Origin: Sphingomonas sp. PP-CE-3G-477
GTDB taxonomy: Bacteria; Pseudomonadota; Alphaproteobacteria; Sphingomonadales; Sphingomonadaceae
Assembly: GCF_003050745.1 (NCBI RefSeq)
Contig: NZ_QAOF01000001.1
Coordinates: 806,001 to 870,000, forward strand
Reading direction: 5' to 3'
Length of the DNA: 64,000 nucleotides
The position numbers and the translations under genes are program-made. The notes beneath the pieces were generated by a model that had not been told where the DNA came from, made no database searches, and saw nothing but the letters and a program-made list of their open reading frames with translations. Positions 7,768 to 16,573 of this stretch are shown here, piece by piece. Positions within the stretch are counted from its first letter, which is position 1. Each line of letters begins with the position of its first letter.

Positions 7768-8892
7768 ATGACGATCGAAGTGGCCGACCGACCGAACGAA
7801 CACGTGGTGGAGACGATGCCGGACCGTCTGGCGCTCCCGATCTGGACGCTGATCGCGCCGGGCTTGGGACTGCTCGCCGTCCTCGTCGGCCTCGCCAAGA
7901 TGGGCACGCTCGGCACCGCCGCCGCCGTGATCGTCCTGATCGGCAGCGTGCTCGCCGCCGTCCATCACGCTGAGGTCATCGCGCACAAGGTCGGCGAGCC
8001 ATTCGGGACGCTCGTCCTCGCGATCGCGGTCACCGTGATCGAGGTGTCGCTGATCGTCTCGCTGATGCTCTCCAACGCCGTCGACGCGACCACGCTCGCG
8101 CGCGACACGGTGTTCGCGGCGATCATGATCATCCTCAACTTCATCATCGGGATCTGCCTGCTCGCGGGCGCGGTGCGGCATCATGAGCAGCGGTTCACGC
8201 TGAAGGGCATGACCGCGGCGCTCGGCGTGCTCGCGGCGATGGCGGTGCTGTCGCTGATCCTGCCCAACTATACGTCGTCGACGCAGGGCCCGACCTACGC
8301 GTCGTCGCAGTTGATCTTCGTCGCGGTCGTATCGCTGATACTCTACGGCACGTTCGTGCTGGTCCAGACGGTGCGCCACCGCGATTATTTCCTGCCGTCG
8401 ACCGACGACAAGGACGACCACGCCGCGCCGCCGTCGGGCCGCGCTACGGGCATTGCATTCGCTGCGCTGCTGGTTGCGCTAGTCTCGGTGGTGCTGCTTG
8501 CGAAGACGCTGTCGCCGACGATCGAGGCCGCGGTGCTCGGTGCGGGCCTGCCGCTGACGGTGGTTGGCGTGGTGATCGCCGCGCTGGTGCTCGCGCCCGA
8601 GAGTCTAGCCGCGTACAAGTCGGCGCGACGCAACCGGTTGCAGACCAGCCTCAACCTTGCGCTTGGTTCTGCGTTGGCGACGATCGGACTGACTATCCCG
8701 AGCGTGGCGATCGTGTCGCTGGTGCTCGACCTGCCGCTCGCGCTCGGGATCGACGCGAAGAGCATGACGCTGTTGGCTCTGTCGCTGTTCGTGGCGACGC
8801 TGTCGCTCGGCACTGGGCGGACGACGGTGTTGCAGGGCGTCGTCCACCTCGTGATCTTCGCCGCTTATCTGTTCACGACGGTGGTGCCGTAA
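7768..8892 (+). CDS. chaA: Ca2+(Na+)/H+ antiporter, ChaA type
   Basis: The 374-residue inner-membrane protein has about eleven hydrophobic segments and the duplicated alpha-repeat architecture of the CaCA superfamily, with conserved acidic residues in membrane stretches (ITVIEVSLIVSLML and the later VLAPESLAAYKSARRNRLQ followed by NLALGSALATIGLTIP). ChaA exchanges cytoplasmic Ca2+ or Na+ for protons. The start at 7768 is supported by the ribosome site ACGAGGGAGC; an open frame continues upstream but antisense to the neighbouring gene. Confidence 0.85.
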   Translation: MTIEVADRPNEHVVETMPDRLALPIWTLIAPGLGLLAVLVGLAKMGTLGTAAAVIVLIGSVLAAVHHAEVIAHKVGEPFGTLVLAIAVTVIEVSLIVSLMLSNAVDATTLARDTVFAAIMIILNFIIGICLLAGAVRHHEQRFTLKGMTAALGVLAAMAVLSLILPNYTSSTQGPTYASSQLIFVAVVSLILYGTFVLVQTVRHRDYFLPSTDDKDDHAAPPSGRATGIAFAALLVALVSVVLLAKTLSPTIEAAVLGAGLPLTVVGVVIAALVLAPESLAAYKSARRNRLQTSLNLALGSALATIGLTIPSVAIVSLVLDLPLALGIDAKSMTLLALSLFVATLSLGTGRTTVLQGVVHLVIFAAYLFTTVVP

Positions 8893-8894
8893 GC

Positions 8895-9281
8895 TCAGGG
8901 GCCCTGCGTCGATAGATAGGCTATGACGTCGGCGCGGTCCTTGGGGTCGGGAAGGCCGGCGAACGCCATCGTCGTGCCGGGCACCATTTTGCGCGGGTTA
9001 GTGAGCCAGGCATCCATGCGCTTGGCATCCCAGTTGCCGCCAAGCGACTTTAACCCGGCAGTGTAGGAGAAGCGCGGGCGCCGCTCGCTGATCGGGCCGC
9101 CCATAACACCGTAGAGGTTCGGCCCATCGGTATCGCCCGCATATTGCCCGATCGTGTGGCAGGCGGTGCACTGACGGAAGACGCGTTCGCCACTGGCGAT
9201 CTGGCTGGTCGTGCCGGTGTCGGGGCTCGAACCGCAGCCGGATAGCGCCAGTGCCAGCAGGGGCCACCGCGGCAGGGTCAT
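8895..9281 (-). CDS. Class I c-type cytochrome, lipoprotein
   Basis: The 128-residue product has a signal peptide ending in the lipobox LSGC (Cys16), a heme-attachment motif CTACH (Cys38, Cys41, His42) and a likely axial Met105 in KMVPGTTMAF. It resembles membrane-anchored cytochrome c552-type electron carriers feeding terminal oxidases. Maturation would need the Ccm system encoded at 38.8-43.7 kb. Its ATG overlaps the stop of the small upstream gene 9278-9475 (ATGA), so the pair is co-translated. Confidence 0.88.
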   Translation of the reverse strand: MTLPRWPLLALALSGCGSSPDTGTTSQIASGERVFRQCTACHTIGQYAGDTDGPNLYGVMGGPISERRPRFSYTAGLKSLGGNWDAKRMDAWLTNPRKMVPGTTMAFAGLPDPKDRADVIAYLSTQGP

Positions 9282-9475
9282 CGCTTCTGGCGTGCGGCCA
9301 AGGCGAGACCGGCGGCGATCTGCACGATCGCGTAGAGGCGACGGCGGCCGGGGCGGTCTACGAAAGGCTTCACCAGTTTCTCGGTCCCGAGCGCATCATC
9401 CTTCCAGAGATCGACGTGGCGGCGCGGTTGCAACAGCCCGATCAACCCGTCCCCAACCATGAAGATCGCCGCCAT
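9278..9475 (-). CDS. Small hypothetical protein (65 aa)
   Basis: The start ATG at 9475 is chosen because longer in-frame versions would run into the family A repeat just upstream. The 65-residue product begins MAAIFMVGDGLIGLLQPRRH and has a second hydrophobic stretch near the C-terminus (AIVQIAAGLALAARQ). The central segment is charged. It overlaps the following cytochrome gene by four bases, which suggests a link to electron transport or to cytochrome membrane placement. No family is recognised. Confidence 0.65.
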   Translation of the reverse strand: MAAIFMVGDGLIGLLQPRRHVDLWKDDALGTEKLVKPFVDRPGRRRLYAIVQIAAGLALAARQKR

Positions 9476-9499
9476 CTCCGCCGCGCGAGACGCCCAGAT

Positions 9500-9578
9500 G
9501 TTCTCCTGCGCACGCAGGAGTCCAGGAGTCACAGGCGTCGTCTCTTGGTACCCTGGGCCCCCGCCTTCGCGGGGGAAC
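9500..9578. repeat. Palindromic repeat, family A
   Basis: Left arm GTTCTCCTGCGCACGCAGGAG, right arm CCCCCGCCTTCGCGGGGGAAC. The two arms belong to different arm variants, so this copy may be a hybrid. It ends ten bases from the stop of the M1 peptidase gene. Confidence 0.8.
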
Positions 9579-9588
9579 GGTGGAGAGG

Positions 9589-11313
9589 TCATTGGGGCTT
9601 GGCCTTCGCAGCTTGCGCGGCTTTCCAGGCGGCAACGTCTTCCAGTGCGACACTACGCCGCAAGACCAGCGCATCCGGATCGATCACGACATGCGCGCCC
9701 GCCGGGACCGATAAGCTCGCCTTCCCCCCAGTCATCGGCAAAGTCCGCGTCTTCCCATCGATCTGCACCTGCACCGGCAGCGGAAACGGGCCATTCCCCG
9801 GCACCTTCCAGGCCAAACCCAGCGTATTTCCCGTCCGCGTCTCGACCAGTTCAGGCAAAGCCGCCTGCCGGAGATACACGTCGAAGAACCACGCATAGTC
9901 CTTCCCCGTCACCTTGCGGACGAGCGCTTCATATTCCTTCGTCGACCCGAACCGCGGCGCGAAATTGCCCGGCTTCGGATCGGCGCGCCCGTACACCGCG
10001 AGCCGAGTCACGTCGAAGAACGCCTTGTCGCCGATCAGGCTCCGCAGCGTGTGGAGCATCCAAGACCCCTTGTAGTAGATGTCCTGCCCCGCACCGCCCT
10101 TGTCGAGTTCGTACACCTCCTCTTCGGTGGTGACGCGCTGCTGCGTGATCGGCTTGAGGTTCATGATCGAGGTGCGCTCGCCCTGCATCATCGCGGCATA
10201 GCGCGCACGCCCCTCGCGCCACTGGCCGTAGAGCGGCTGCATGTACGTGCCATAGCCCTCGTGCAGCCAGTAATCGTCCCAGTTCGCGGCGGTCAGCTGG
10301 TTGCCGAACCACTCATGCGCGAACTCATGCTGGAACAGCCAGTCGAACCCCTCCGGCGCCTTCTCGTAGCCGTTGCCGTAGGCGTTGATCGTCTGGTGCT
10401 CCATGCCCTTGTGCGGCGTCTCGACCACGCCGAGCTTCTCGTCGCCGAACGGGTAGGGACCGATCATGCTTTCGAAGAAATCGAGCGTCGGCGCGAACTC
10501 GGCGAACAGCTTTTCCGCCTGCGCCTTCTCGCCCGGCAGATACCAGTAATACATCGGGATGCTGTTGCCAAAGCGGCTCTTGTACGCGCCGCTGATCTCC
10601 TCATACGGCCCGACGTTCAGCGCGATACCATAGGTGTTGGGGTGCTTGGCGCGCCAGTTCCACGTCGTCCGGCCGTCCGCCAGCGTGTCGACGCCGAGCA
10701 GCACGCCGTTCGAAGGCGCCTTCAGCCCCTTCGGCACGGTGATGTGCAGCGTCACCAGCGCAGGCTCGCCGGTCGGGAAATCGAGGCACGGCCAGAACAG
10801 GTCGCAGCCATAGCCTTCCGCGGTCGTCGCGAACCAGGTGCGGCCGTCGGGCGTCTTCGACCAGACCATCCCGTCGTCCCACGGCGCCTTCACCGCGACG
10901 TGCGGCGTACCGCCATAGGTGATCTTCGCGGTGACCTTGCCGCCAGCGGGGACGGGCTTTGGCAGCGTGATCGTCAGCCGACCCTCGGGATTGCTCCACG
11001 CCGAAGGTGCGAGCGGAACGCCGTCGATCGCGATCGCGCTGACCGGTAGATTGCGGTCGAGGTCGATCGGCAGGCGGGTGAGGGGGGCCTTCGCAGTAAA
11101 GGTGAGCGTTGCCACGCCATTCAGGCTCTCCGTCTCGGGCAACACTTCGAACGCGAGGTCGGCGCTGTCGAACCGTAGCGCGGTCTGCTCGGGGGTGAGC
11201 ACCCCACCCGAACGCTGCGTCTGCGCGGTGATCGCGGGCTCGCCCTTCTTGGGAAGCGGGGCGGCGGCGAGGAGCGCGGTGGCGCTGGCGGCGAGGAGAA
11301 AACGCGAGATCAT
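9589..11313 (-). CDS. Secreted M1-family zinc metallopeptidase
   Basis: The 574-residue product begins with a Sec signal peptide (MISRFLLAASATALLAAAPL) and contains the M1 zinc site HEFAH at residues 329-333 with the third ligand Glu352 in WLHEGYGTYM. The exopeptidase GAMEN motif is replaced around HKGMEHQTINAYG, the form seen in leukotriene A4 hydrolase-like bacterial members. It is probably a periplasmic or extracellular aminopeptidase. The start at 11313 places the signal peptide at the N-terminus; an upstream in-frame start would add a charged leader. It is transcribed away from lon. Confidence 0.88.
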   Translation of the reverse strand: MISRFLLAASATALLAAAPLPKKGEPAITAQTQRSGGVLTPEQTALRFDSADLAFEVLPETESLNGVATLTFTAKAPLTRLPIDLDRNLPVSAIAIDGVPLAPSAWSNPEGRLTITLPKPVPAGGKVTAKITYGGTPHVAVKAPWDDGMVWSKTPDGRTWFATTAEGYGCDLFWPCLDFPTGEPALVTLHITVPKGLKAPSNGVLLGVDTLADGRTTWNWRAKHPNTYGIALNVGPYEEISGAYKSRFGNSIPMYYWYLPGEKAQAEKLFAEFAPTLDFFESMIGPYPFGDEKLGVVETPHKGMEHQTINAYGNGYEKAPEGFDWLFQHEFAHEWFGNQLTAANWDDYWLHEGYGTYMQPLYGQWREGRARYAAMMQGERTSIMNLKPITQQRVTTEEEVYELDKGGAGQDIYYKGSWMLHTLRSLIGDKAFFDVTRLAVYGRADPKPGNFAPRFGSTKEYEALVRKVTGKDYAWFFDVYLRQAALPELVETRTGNTLGLAWKVPGNGPFPLPVQVQIDGKTRTLPMTGGKASLSVPAGAHVVIDPDALVLRRSVALEDVAAWKAAQAAKAKPQ

Positions 11314-11366
11314 GCCGTGTTCTCGCGCCTGGGCGGCTCGCATACAAGTGCGATCCGGCACCTTCG

Positions 11367-11444
11367 GTTCTCCTGCGAACGCAGGAGCCCAGGATCACTG
11401 AAACCGCCGCCCGTTACCCTGGACTCCTGCGTTCGCAGGAGAAC
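11367..11444. repeat. Palindromic repeat, family A (CTGCG variant)
   Basis: Arms GTTCTCCTGCGAACGCAGGA and ACTCCTGCGTTCGCAGGAGAAC are nearly perfect inverse copies flanking about 35 bp. It lies between the divergent M1 peptidase and lon genes. The variant is shared with 45684-45761. Confidence 0.85.
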
Positions 11445-11491
11445 GGCTGGCGCTTGGGCAACGCGCTAAAAACCCTAACCACCGCCAACCA

Positions 11492-11522
11492 ATTGATGGA
11501 CGGTTCATCCTCACCATATACA
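11492..11522 (+). promoter_or_regulatory. Candidate lon promoter with sigma32-like elements
   Basis: ATTGAT (11492-11497), a 14-bp spacer and CACCATAT (11512-11519) resemble the heat-shock promoter CTTGAA-N14-CCCCATNT. The same stretch can also be read as sigma70 TTGATG-N18-TATACA. It is about 45 bp before the lon start. Confidence 0.45.
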
Positions 11523-11563
11523 CTGTAGATTATGCCCCCATGCAGGCACCCACCGGAGCGTTC

Positions 11564-13957
11564 ATGACCCAGTACCCCGTCCTTCCCCTTCGCGACATCG
11601 TCGTGTTCCCGCACATGATCGTGCCGCTGTTCGTCGGCCGCGATAAGTCCGTTGCCGCGCTCGAAGCGGCGATGGCGGCGGACAAGGAGATTTACCTCGT
11701 CGCGCAGGTCGACCCCGCCGAGGACGATCCCTCGCGCGATGACCTGTATTCGATGGGCGTCACCGCGACCGTGCTCCAGCTTCTGAAGCTGCCCGACGGC
11801 ACCGTCCGCGTGCTGGTCGAGGGCAAGGGCCGCGCGACTCTGGAAACGCTCGACGAGAGCGGCGACTTCCTCACCGCCACGGTCGAGCCGGTCGCTGATG
11901 CCGAGGTCGAAGGGCCGGAGCTCATCGCGCTGATGCGTTCGGTGGTCGATCAGTTCGAGAACTACGCCAAGCTCAACCGCAAGCTCTCGTCGGAAACGTC
12001 GGTGCAGCTGTCGGAGATCGAGGACGCGTCGAAGCTCTCGGACGCGGTGATCGCGAACGTCCAGATCAAGGTCGCCGAGAAGCAGGCGATCCTGCTCGAA
12101 ACCAACCCGTCGAAGCGCCTCGAAATGGCGTTCGCGGCGATGGAGGGCGAGCTGGGCGTCCTTCAGGTCGAGAAGAAGATCAAGAGCCGCGTGAAGCGCC
12201 AGATGGAGAAGACGCAGCGCGAATATTACCTCAACGAGCAGTTGAAGGCGATTCAGCGCGAGCTCGGCAACGAGGACGGCGAGGGCGAAGGCGACGAGAT
12301 CGCCGAGCTGACGCAGAAGATCGCGACGCTCAAGATGAGCAAGGAGGCGCGCGGCAAGGCGACGTCGGAGCTGAAGAAGCTCAAGACGATGGCGCCGATG
12401 AGCGCCGAGGCGACCGTCGTGCGCAATTATCTCGACGTCCTGCTCGGGCTCCCCTGGGGCAAGAAGTCGAAGATCAAGAAGGACATCGCCGCCGCGCAGG
12501 TGACGCTGGACGAGGATCATTACGCGCTCGAGAAGGTCAAGGACCGGATCGTCGAGTATCTCGCGGTGCAGGCGCGAACCAACAAGCTGAAGGGGCCAAT
12601 CCTGTGCCTCGTCGGTCCTCCCGGTGTCGGCAAGACCTCGCTCGGCAAGTCGATCGCCAAGGCGACCGGGCGCGAGTTCATCCGCCAGTCGCTCGGTGGC
12701 GTGCGTGACGAAGCCGAGATCCGTGGGCATCGTCGCACCTATATCGGTTCGCTGCCGGGCAAGATCGTGACGAACCTCAAAAAGGCCGGCACGTCCAACC
12801 CGCTGTTCCTGCTCGACGAGATCGACAAGCTTGGCCAGGATTTCCGCGGCGATCCCGCCTCGGCGCTGCTCGAGGTGCTCGACCCGGAGCAGAACGGCAA
12901 GTTCCAGGATCACTATCTGGAGGTCGATATCGACCTGTCGGACGTAATGTTCGTGTGCACGGCCAACTCGCTGAACCTGCCGCAAGCGCTGCTCGACCGC
13001 ATGGAGATCATCCGTCTGGAGGGCTATACCGAGGACGAAAAGGTCGAGATCGCCGAGCGTCATCTGGTCGAAAAGCAGATCGAGGCGCATGGGCTGAAGC
13101 CGGGCGAGTTCACGCTGACGCAGGAAGGGCTTCGTACGCTCATCCAGCAATACACGCGGGAGGCCGGCGTGCGTACGCTGGAGCGCGAGATCGCCAAGCT
13201 GTGCCGCAAGGCGCTGCGCCAGATCCTCGAGAACAAGACCACCAGCGTCACGATCACGCCCGAGAACATCGGCGAATATGCCGGTGTGCAGAAGTACCGC
13301 CATGGTCTTGGCGAAACCGAGAACCAGATCGGTGCTGTCACCGGGCTCGCCTGGACCGAAGTCGGCGGCGAGTTGCTGACGATCGAGAGCGTGACGGTCG
13401 CGGGCAAGGGCCAGGCCAAGCTCACCGGCAAGCTCGGCGACGTGATGAAGGAGTCGATCGAGACCGCGTTCAGCTTCGTCAAGGCACGCGCGCCGAGCTA
13501 CGGGATCAAGCCGAGCCTGTTCGCGCGGAAGGATATCCACATCCATCTGCCCGAGGGTGCGGTGCCGAAGGATGGCCCATCGGCGGGTATCGGCATGGTC
13601 ACGTCGATCGTCTCGACGCTGACCGGCGTGCCGATCCGGCGCGAGGTGGCGATGACCGGCGAGGTGACGCTGCGTGGTCGCGTACTGCCGATCGGTGGCC
13701 TCAAGGAGAAGCTGCTGGCGGCGCTCCGTGGTGGGATCGAGACGGTGCTGATCCCGGCCGAAAACGAGAAGGACCTCGCGGAGATCCCGGCGAACATCAA
13801 GGCGGGGCTGAAGATCATCCCGGTTTCGCATGTCGACGAGGTGCTCCGCCTGGCGCTGACCGAGCCGCTCGAAGCGATCGAGTGGACCGATGCGGACGAG
13901 CTGGCGGCGCTGCCGCCGGCACCGATCGCGCCGGTCGGGGGTGGCCTTCACCACTGA
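11564..13957 (+). CDS. lon: ATP-dependent protease La (Lon)
   Basis: Lon is a homohexameric AAA+ serine protease that removes misfolded and regulatory proteins. The 797-residue product has the N-terminal substrate domain starting [15 protein letters not shown], a Walker A motif GPPGVGKT near residue 350, Walker B FLLDEIDK, and the catalytic serine in PKDGPSAG near residue 672 with the partner Lys in the following helix. ATG at 11564 is preferred because CCGGAG sits at proper spacing before it; an ATG at 11540 lacks such a site. The HU gene follows, a frequent bacterial order. Confidence 0.96.
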   Translation: MTQYPVLPLRDIVVFPHMIVPLFVGRDKSVAALEAAMAADKEIYLVAQVDPAEDDPSRDDLYSMGVTATVLQLLKLPDGTVRVLVEGKGRATLETLDESGDFLTATVEPVADAEVEGPELIALMRSVVDQFENYAKLNRKLSSETSVQLSEIEDASKLSDAVIANVQIKVAEKQAILLETNPSKRLEMAFAAMEGELGVLQVEKKIKSRVKRQMEKTQREYYLNEQLKAIQRELGNEDGEGEGDEIAELTQKIATLKMSKEARGKATSELKKLKTMAPMSAEATVVRNYLDVLLGLPWGKKSKIKKDIAAAQVTLDEDHYALEKVKDRIVEYLAVQARTNKLKGPILCLVGPPGVGKTSLGKSIAKATGREFIRQSLGGVRDEAEIRGHRRTYIGSLPGKIVTNLKKAGTSNPLFLLDEIDKLGQDFRGDPASALLEVLDPEQNGKFQDHYLEVDIDLSDVMFVCTANSLNLPQALLDRMEIIRLEGYTEDEKVEIAERHLVEKQIEAHGLKPGEFTLTQEGLRTLIQQYTREAGVRTLEREIAKLCRKALRQILENKTTSVTITPENIGEYAGVQKYRHGLGETENQIGAVTGLAWTEVGGELLTIESVTVAGKGQAKLTGKLGDVMKESIETAFSFVKARAPSYGIKPSLFARKDIHIHLPEGAVPKDGPSAGIGMVTSIVSTLTGVPIRREVAMTGEVTLRGRVLPIGGLKEKLLAALRGGIETVLIPAENEKDLAEIPANIKAGLKIIPVSHVDEVLRLALTEPLEAIEWTDADELAALPPAPIAPVGGGLHH

Positions 13958-13996
13958 TCCATGTTTGGATCGTAAGCGATGACGCGGCGGTTTCGT

Positions 13997-14024
13997 TTGA
14001 CAGCAGACGGGGCCGCCGCATTAT
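13997..14024 (+). promoter_or_regulatory. Candidate promoter of the HU gene
   Basis: TTGACA (13997-14002), a 16-bp spacer and CATTAT (14019-14024) form a strong sigma70-type promoter in the 127-bp gap after lon, so HU can be expressed independently. Confidence 0.6.
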
Positions 14025-14084
14025 TGCGCGCTGACTGCGGCCGTGATTCTATCGCGGCCGACTTGAGACTTTCCGGGGGACTAT

Positions 14085-14357
14085 ATGAACAAGCAGGAAC
14101 TGATCGCGACGGTTGCCGACACGTCCGGGCTGGTGAAGGCCGACGCGGTCAAGGCCGTCGAGGCGGTGTTCGACGCGATCGAGGCATCGTTGAAGAAGGG
14201 CGACGAGGTTCGCCTGGTCGGTTTCGGCACGTTCTCGATTTCGAAGCGCAAGGCGTCGACCGGCCGCAATCCCCGTACCGGCGAGCCGATGACGATCAAG
14301 GCCTCGACGCAGCCGAAGTTCAAGGCCGGCAAGGGCCTGAAGGACGCGGTCAACTAG
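14085..14357 (+). CDS. hup: DNA-binding protein HU
   Basis: This 90-residue protein is the usual HU length and carries the conserved GFGTFSISKRKASTGRNPRTG region that forms the DNA-wrapping arms, plus the N-terminal helix MNKQELIATVADTSG. HU dimers bend and compact DNA in the nucleoid. The ATG at 14085 follows TTTCCGGGGGAC, a good ribosome site. The protein family is certain; the alpha/beta subtype is not meaningful here because HU is usually a homodimer in alphaproteobacteria. Confidence 0.95.
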   Translation: MNKQELIATVADTSGLVKADAVKAVEAVFDAIEASLKKGDEVRLVGFGTFSISKRKASTGRNPRTGEPMTIKASTQPKFKAGKGLKDAVN

Positions 14358-14424
14358 GACCGGTGTCGATAGGGCTGGACAGGTGGACGGGGTCTGCCTA
14401 AAGGCCCGCTTCCGAACGAGTTTC

Positions 14425-14499
14425 GGGCGCGTAGCTCAGTGGTAGAGCACACCCTTCACACGGGTGGGGTCGCTGGTTCAATCCCAGCCGCGCCCACCA
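14425..14499 (+). tRNA. tRNA-Val (anticodon CAC)
   Basis: Acceptor stem GGGCGCG/CGCGCCC, anticodon stem-loop CACCC-TTCACAC-GGGTG with CAC, the GGTTCAATC T-loop and an encoded CCA end are all seen. Confidence 0.95.
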
Positions 14500-14596
14500 G
14501 ATTTACGCCGGTTCCTTCGCACGAAGGGGCCGGCGTTGCTGTTTCTGGCTGCCGTCGGGGCATGATGATCTCGCGGCATGCTTCGCCCCCAAAGAT

Positions 14597-14680
14597 CCGT
14601 CATCCTGACGAAAGTCAGGATCCAGAGCCAGGCAGTGCGACGCCCGTTACTCTGGGTCCTGACTTTCGTCAGGATGACGG
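14597..14680. repeat. Palindromic repeat with GTCATCCTGACG arms
   Basis: Arms CCGTCATCCTGACGAAAGTC and GACTTTCGTCAGGATGACGG are perfect inverse copies around a 40-bp centre resembling that of family A. A related copy is at 58047-58120. Confidence 0.8.
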
Positions 14681-14746
14681 GGACGTGCGGGAAGTCGGCG
14701 CACCCCCCCTCAGCGTAACATGACAGCTTCTTCATTAGGCTGGTTC

Positions 14747-14758
14747 GTTCGATCGAAC
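14747..14758. promoter_or_regulatory. Perfect palindrome GTTCGATCGAAC, candidate TetR operator
   Basis: A 12-bp perfect palindrome ends three bases before the ATG of the TetR-type regulator, a position consistent with autorepression of the efflux operon. Confidence 0.45.
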
Positions 14759-14761
14759 TAA

Positions 14762-15406
14762 ATGCCGCGCGTGGTCCAGTCACGACTCCTAGACATCGCG
14801 ATCAGCGAATTCGGCAGCAAGGGGCTGGAGGGGGCAAGCACGCGCGCGATCGCTGCGGCGGCGGGCACGGCGATGTCGTCGATCACCTATCATTACGGCG
14901 GTAAGGACGGGCTGTACCTCGCCGCGGCGGATCGGATCGCCGAGCGCATGTCCGCGATGATGACCGAGCCGTTCGACGTACCCGCCGGGGTCGTCGAGGA
15001 CGCCACCGCAGCGCGCACCCGGATCCATCGGATTTTCGCGCGGCTCGCGGACAAGATGGCGAGCGACGAGAACGCCGACTGGACGCTGTTCATCCTGCGC
15101 GAGCAGATGAAACCCGGTGCGGCGTTCGAGCGGATCTATGGCGGCGTGATGGGGCAGATGATCGAGACGCTTGCCGATCTCGTCGCCACCGCGACCGGCT
15201 GTAGCAGCGCGCGCATCGCGCGGATCACGACGATCACGTTGATGGGGCAGGTCCTCGCGCTGCGATCGAGCCGCGCGACCTTCCTCAAACTGCTCGGGCG
15301 CGATGCGCTCGGGGCCGACGACATCCACGATATCAAGGCGCGGATCGACGCCAATATCGACGCCATCCTCGATTCGATGCGTGCTGAAGAACAGGGCCAG
15401 GCATGA
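14762..15406 (+). CDS. TetR-family transcriptional regulator, CerR-like
   Basis: The 214-residue product has an N-terminal TetR helix-turn-helix (STRAIAAAAGTAMSSITYHYGGKDGLY, residues about 25-52) and a C-terminal ligand domain of the DUF1956/CerR type, common with HlyD and DHA2 efflux genes. It is the first gene of a four-gene operon and overlaps the next gene by four bases (ATGA). It probably represses the operon and is released by a drug or toxic organic compound. A 12-bp palindrome immediately upstream is the candidate operator. Ligand unknown. Confidence 0.88.
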   Translation: MPRVVQSRLLDIAISEFGSKGLEGASTRAIAAAAGTAMSSITYHYGGKDGLYLAAADRIAERMSAMMTEPFDVPAGVVEDATAARTRIHRIFARLADKMASDENADWTLFILREQMKPGAAFERIYGGVMGQMIETLADLVATATGCSSARIARITTITLMGQVLALRSSRATFLKLLGRDALGADDIHDIKARIDANIDAILDSMRAEEQGQA

Positions 15407-16572
15407 CCGACCAGACGAACCACTCCGACACCGACCACAACGATGAGGATCGCAAATCCGATCCGAATGGCGAGGACCAGCAGTCCGATACGGAACAGCA
15501 GGACGACTCTGACGACGAGGCCGACAAGAAGCCGTCGGTGTTCAAGAAGCCGCTGTTCTGGATCATCCTCATCATCGTCGTCGGCGGGTTGATCATCGGC
15601 GGCGTGCTCTACTGGCTTCACGCGCGGCAGTTCGAGTCGACCGACGATGCGTTCGTCGACACGCACATCGTCCGCCTTGCACCGCAGGTCGCGGGGACGC
15701 TGGTGCAGGTCGCCGACATCGACAACCGCCACGTCGAGGCAGGTCGCCTGCTCGCCGTGATCAAGGCATCCGGCCGCGATGCGCAGGTCGCCGAGGCGCA
15801 GGCAAACGAATCGCAGGCCCGCGCGCAGTTCGCGCAGGCGCAGGCACAGGTCACCGCCGCCGAAGCGCAACGCCAGCAGGCGGCCGCCCAAGCACGCGTC
15901 CCAATGGCGGCTGCGGTGAAGGCCCAGCAGGATCTCGCGCGCTACGAGGCGTTGCTGCGGCTCGACCCGAGCGCTGTCGCCGGCCAACAGCTCGATCAGG
16001 CACGTGCCACCGCGCGCCAGACCGCCGCCGATGCCGCCGCCGCCCGCGAGCAGATCGACACCGCCACCGCGCAGATCAGCGTCGCCAGGAAACAGGTCGG
16101 CGCGGCGAAGTCGGTGATCGACGCCCGTCGCGCGCAGGTCGATCAGGCCAACGTCACGATCGGCGATCTCCGCCTGACCGCGCCGGTTGCCGGCCAGGTC
16201 GTCAACCGCTCGGTCAATGTCGGCTCCTATGTCGCGCCCGGCACGCAGTTGATGGCGATCGTCCCCGACACAATGTGGGTGACGGCCAACTTCAAGGAAA
16301 CGCAGCTCACGCTGATGAAGATCGGCCAGCCCGTCGACATCCATGTCGACGCGTATCCCGGCGTCGATTTCAAGGGGCATGTCGACTCGATCCAGCGCGG
16401 CGCTGGCCAGGCGTTCGCGCTGCTGCCCCCGCAGAACGCGACCGGCAATTATGTGAAGGTGGTCCAGCGCGTCCCCGTGCGTATCGTGTTCGACGCGAAG
16501 AACGGTCCGGATCCGAAGCGCTATCCGATCGGCCCCGGCATGTCGGTGGTGCCGACCGTCAAGGTCCGCTGA
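15403..16572 (+). CDS. HlyD/EmrA-family periplasmic adaptor subunit
   Basis: The 389-residue membrane-fusion protein couples the inner-membrane EmrB-like pump to an outer-membrane channel. A strongly acidic, Gln/Asp/Ser-rich cytoplasmic head of about 46 residues precedes one membrane helix (about 48-68, WIILIIVVGGLIIGGVLYWL), then barrel-sandwich halves (STDDAFVDTHIVRLAPQVAG and the later RLTAPVAGQVVNRSV) flanking an Ala/Gln-rich coiled-coil hairpin. The hydrophilic head is longer than in E. coli EmrA. The gene overlaps its regulator upstream and is followed by the pump gene with no gap. Confidence 0.9.
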   Translation: MTDQTNHSDTDHNDEDRKSDPNGEDQQSDTEQQDDSDDEADKKPSVFKKPLFWIILIIVVGGLIIGGVLYWLHARQFESTDDAFVDTHIVRLAPQVAGTLVQVADIDNRHVEAGRLLAVIKASGRDAQVAEAQANESQARAQFAQAQAQVTAAEAQRQQAAAQARVPMAAAVKAQQDLARYEALLRLDPSAVAGQQLDQARATARQTAADAAAAREQIDTATAQISVARKQVGAAKSVIDARRAQVDQANVTIGDLRLTAPVAGQVVNRSVNVGSYVAPGTQLMAIVPDTMWVTANFKETQLTLMKIGQPVDIHVDAYPGVDFKGHVDSIQRGAGQAFALLPPQNATGNYVKVVQRVPVRIVFDAKNGPDPKRYPIGPGMSVVPTVKVR

Positions 16573-16573
16573 G

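Noticed and set aside
11414-13954. 846-codon open frame antisense to lon
   Set aside because: High-GC codon bias leaves the reverse strand open; the product is rich in Arg/Leu/Asp with no domain pattern, while the plus strand encodes Lon.
14597-14680. Perfect inverted arms as ends of an insertion sequence
   Set aside because: Only 40 bp lie between the arms and there is no transposase frame; it is a non-coding palindromic repeat.
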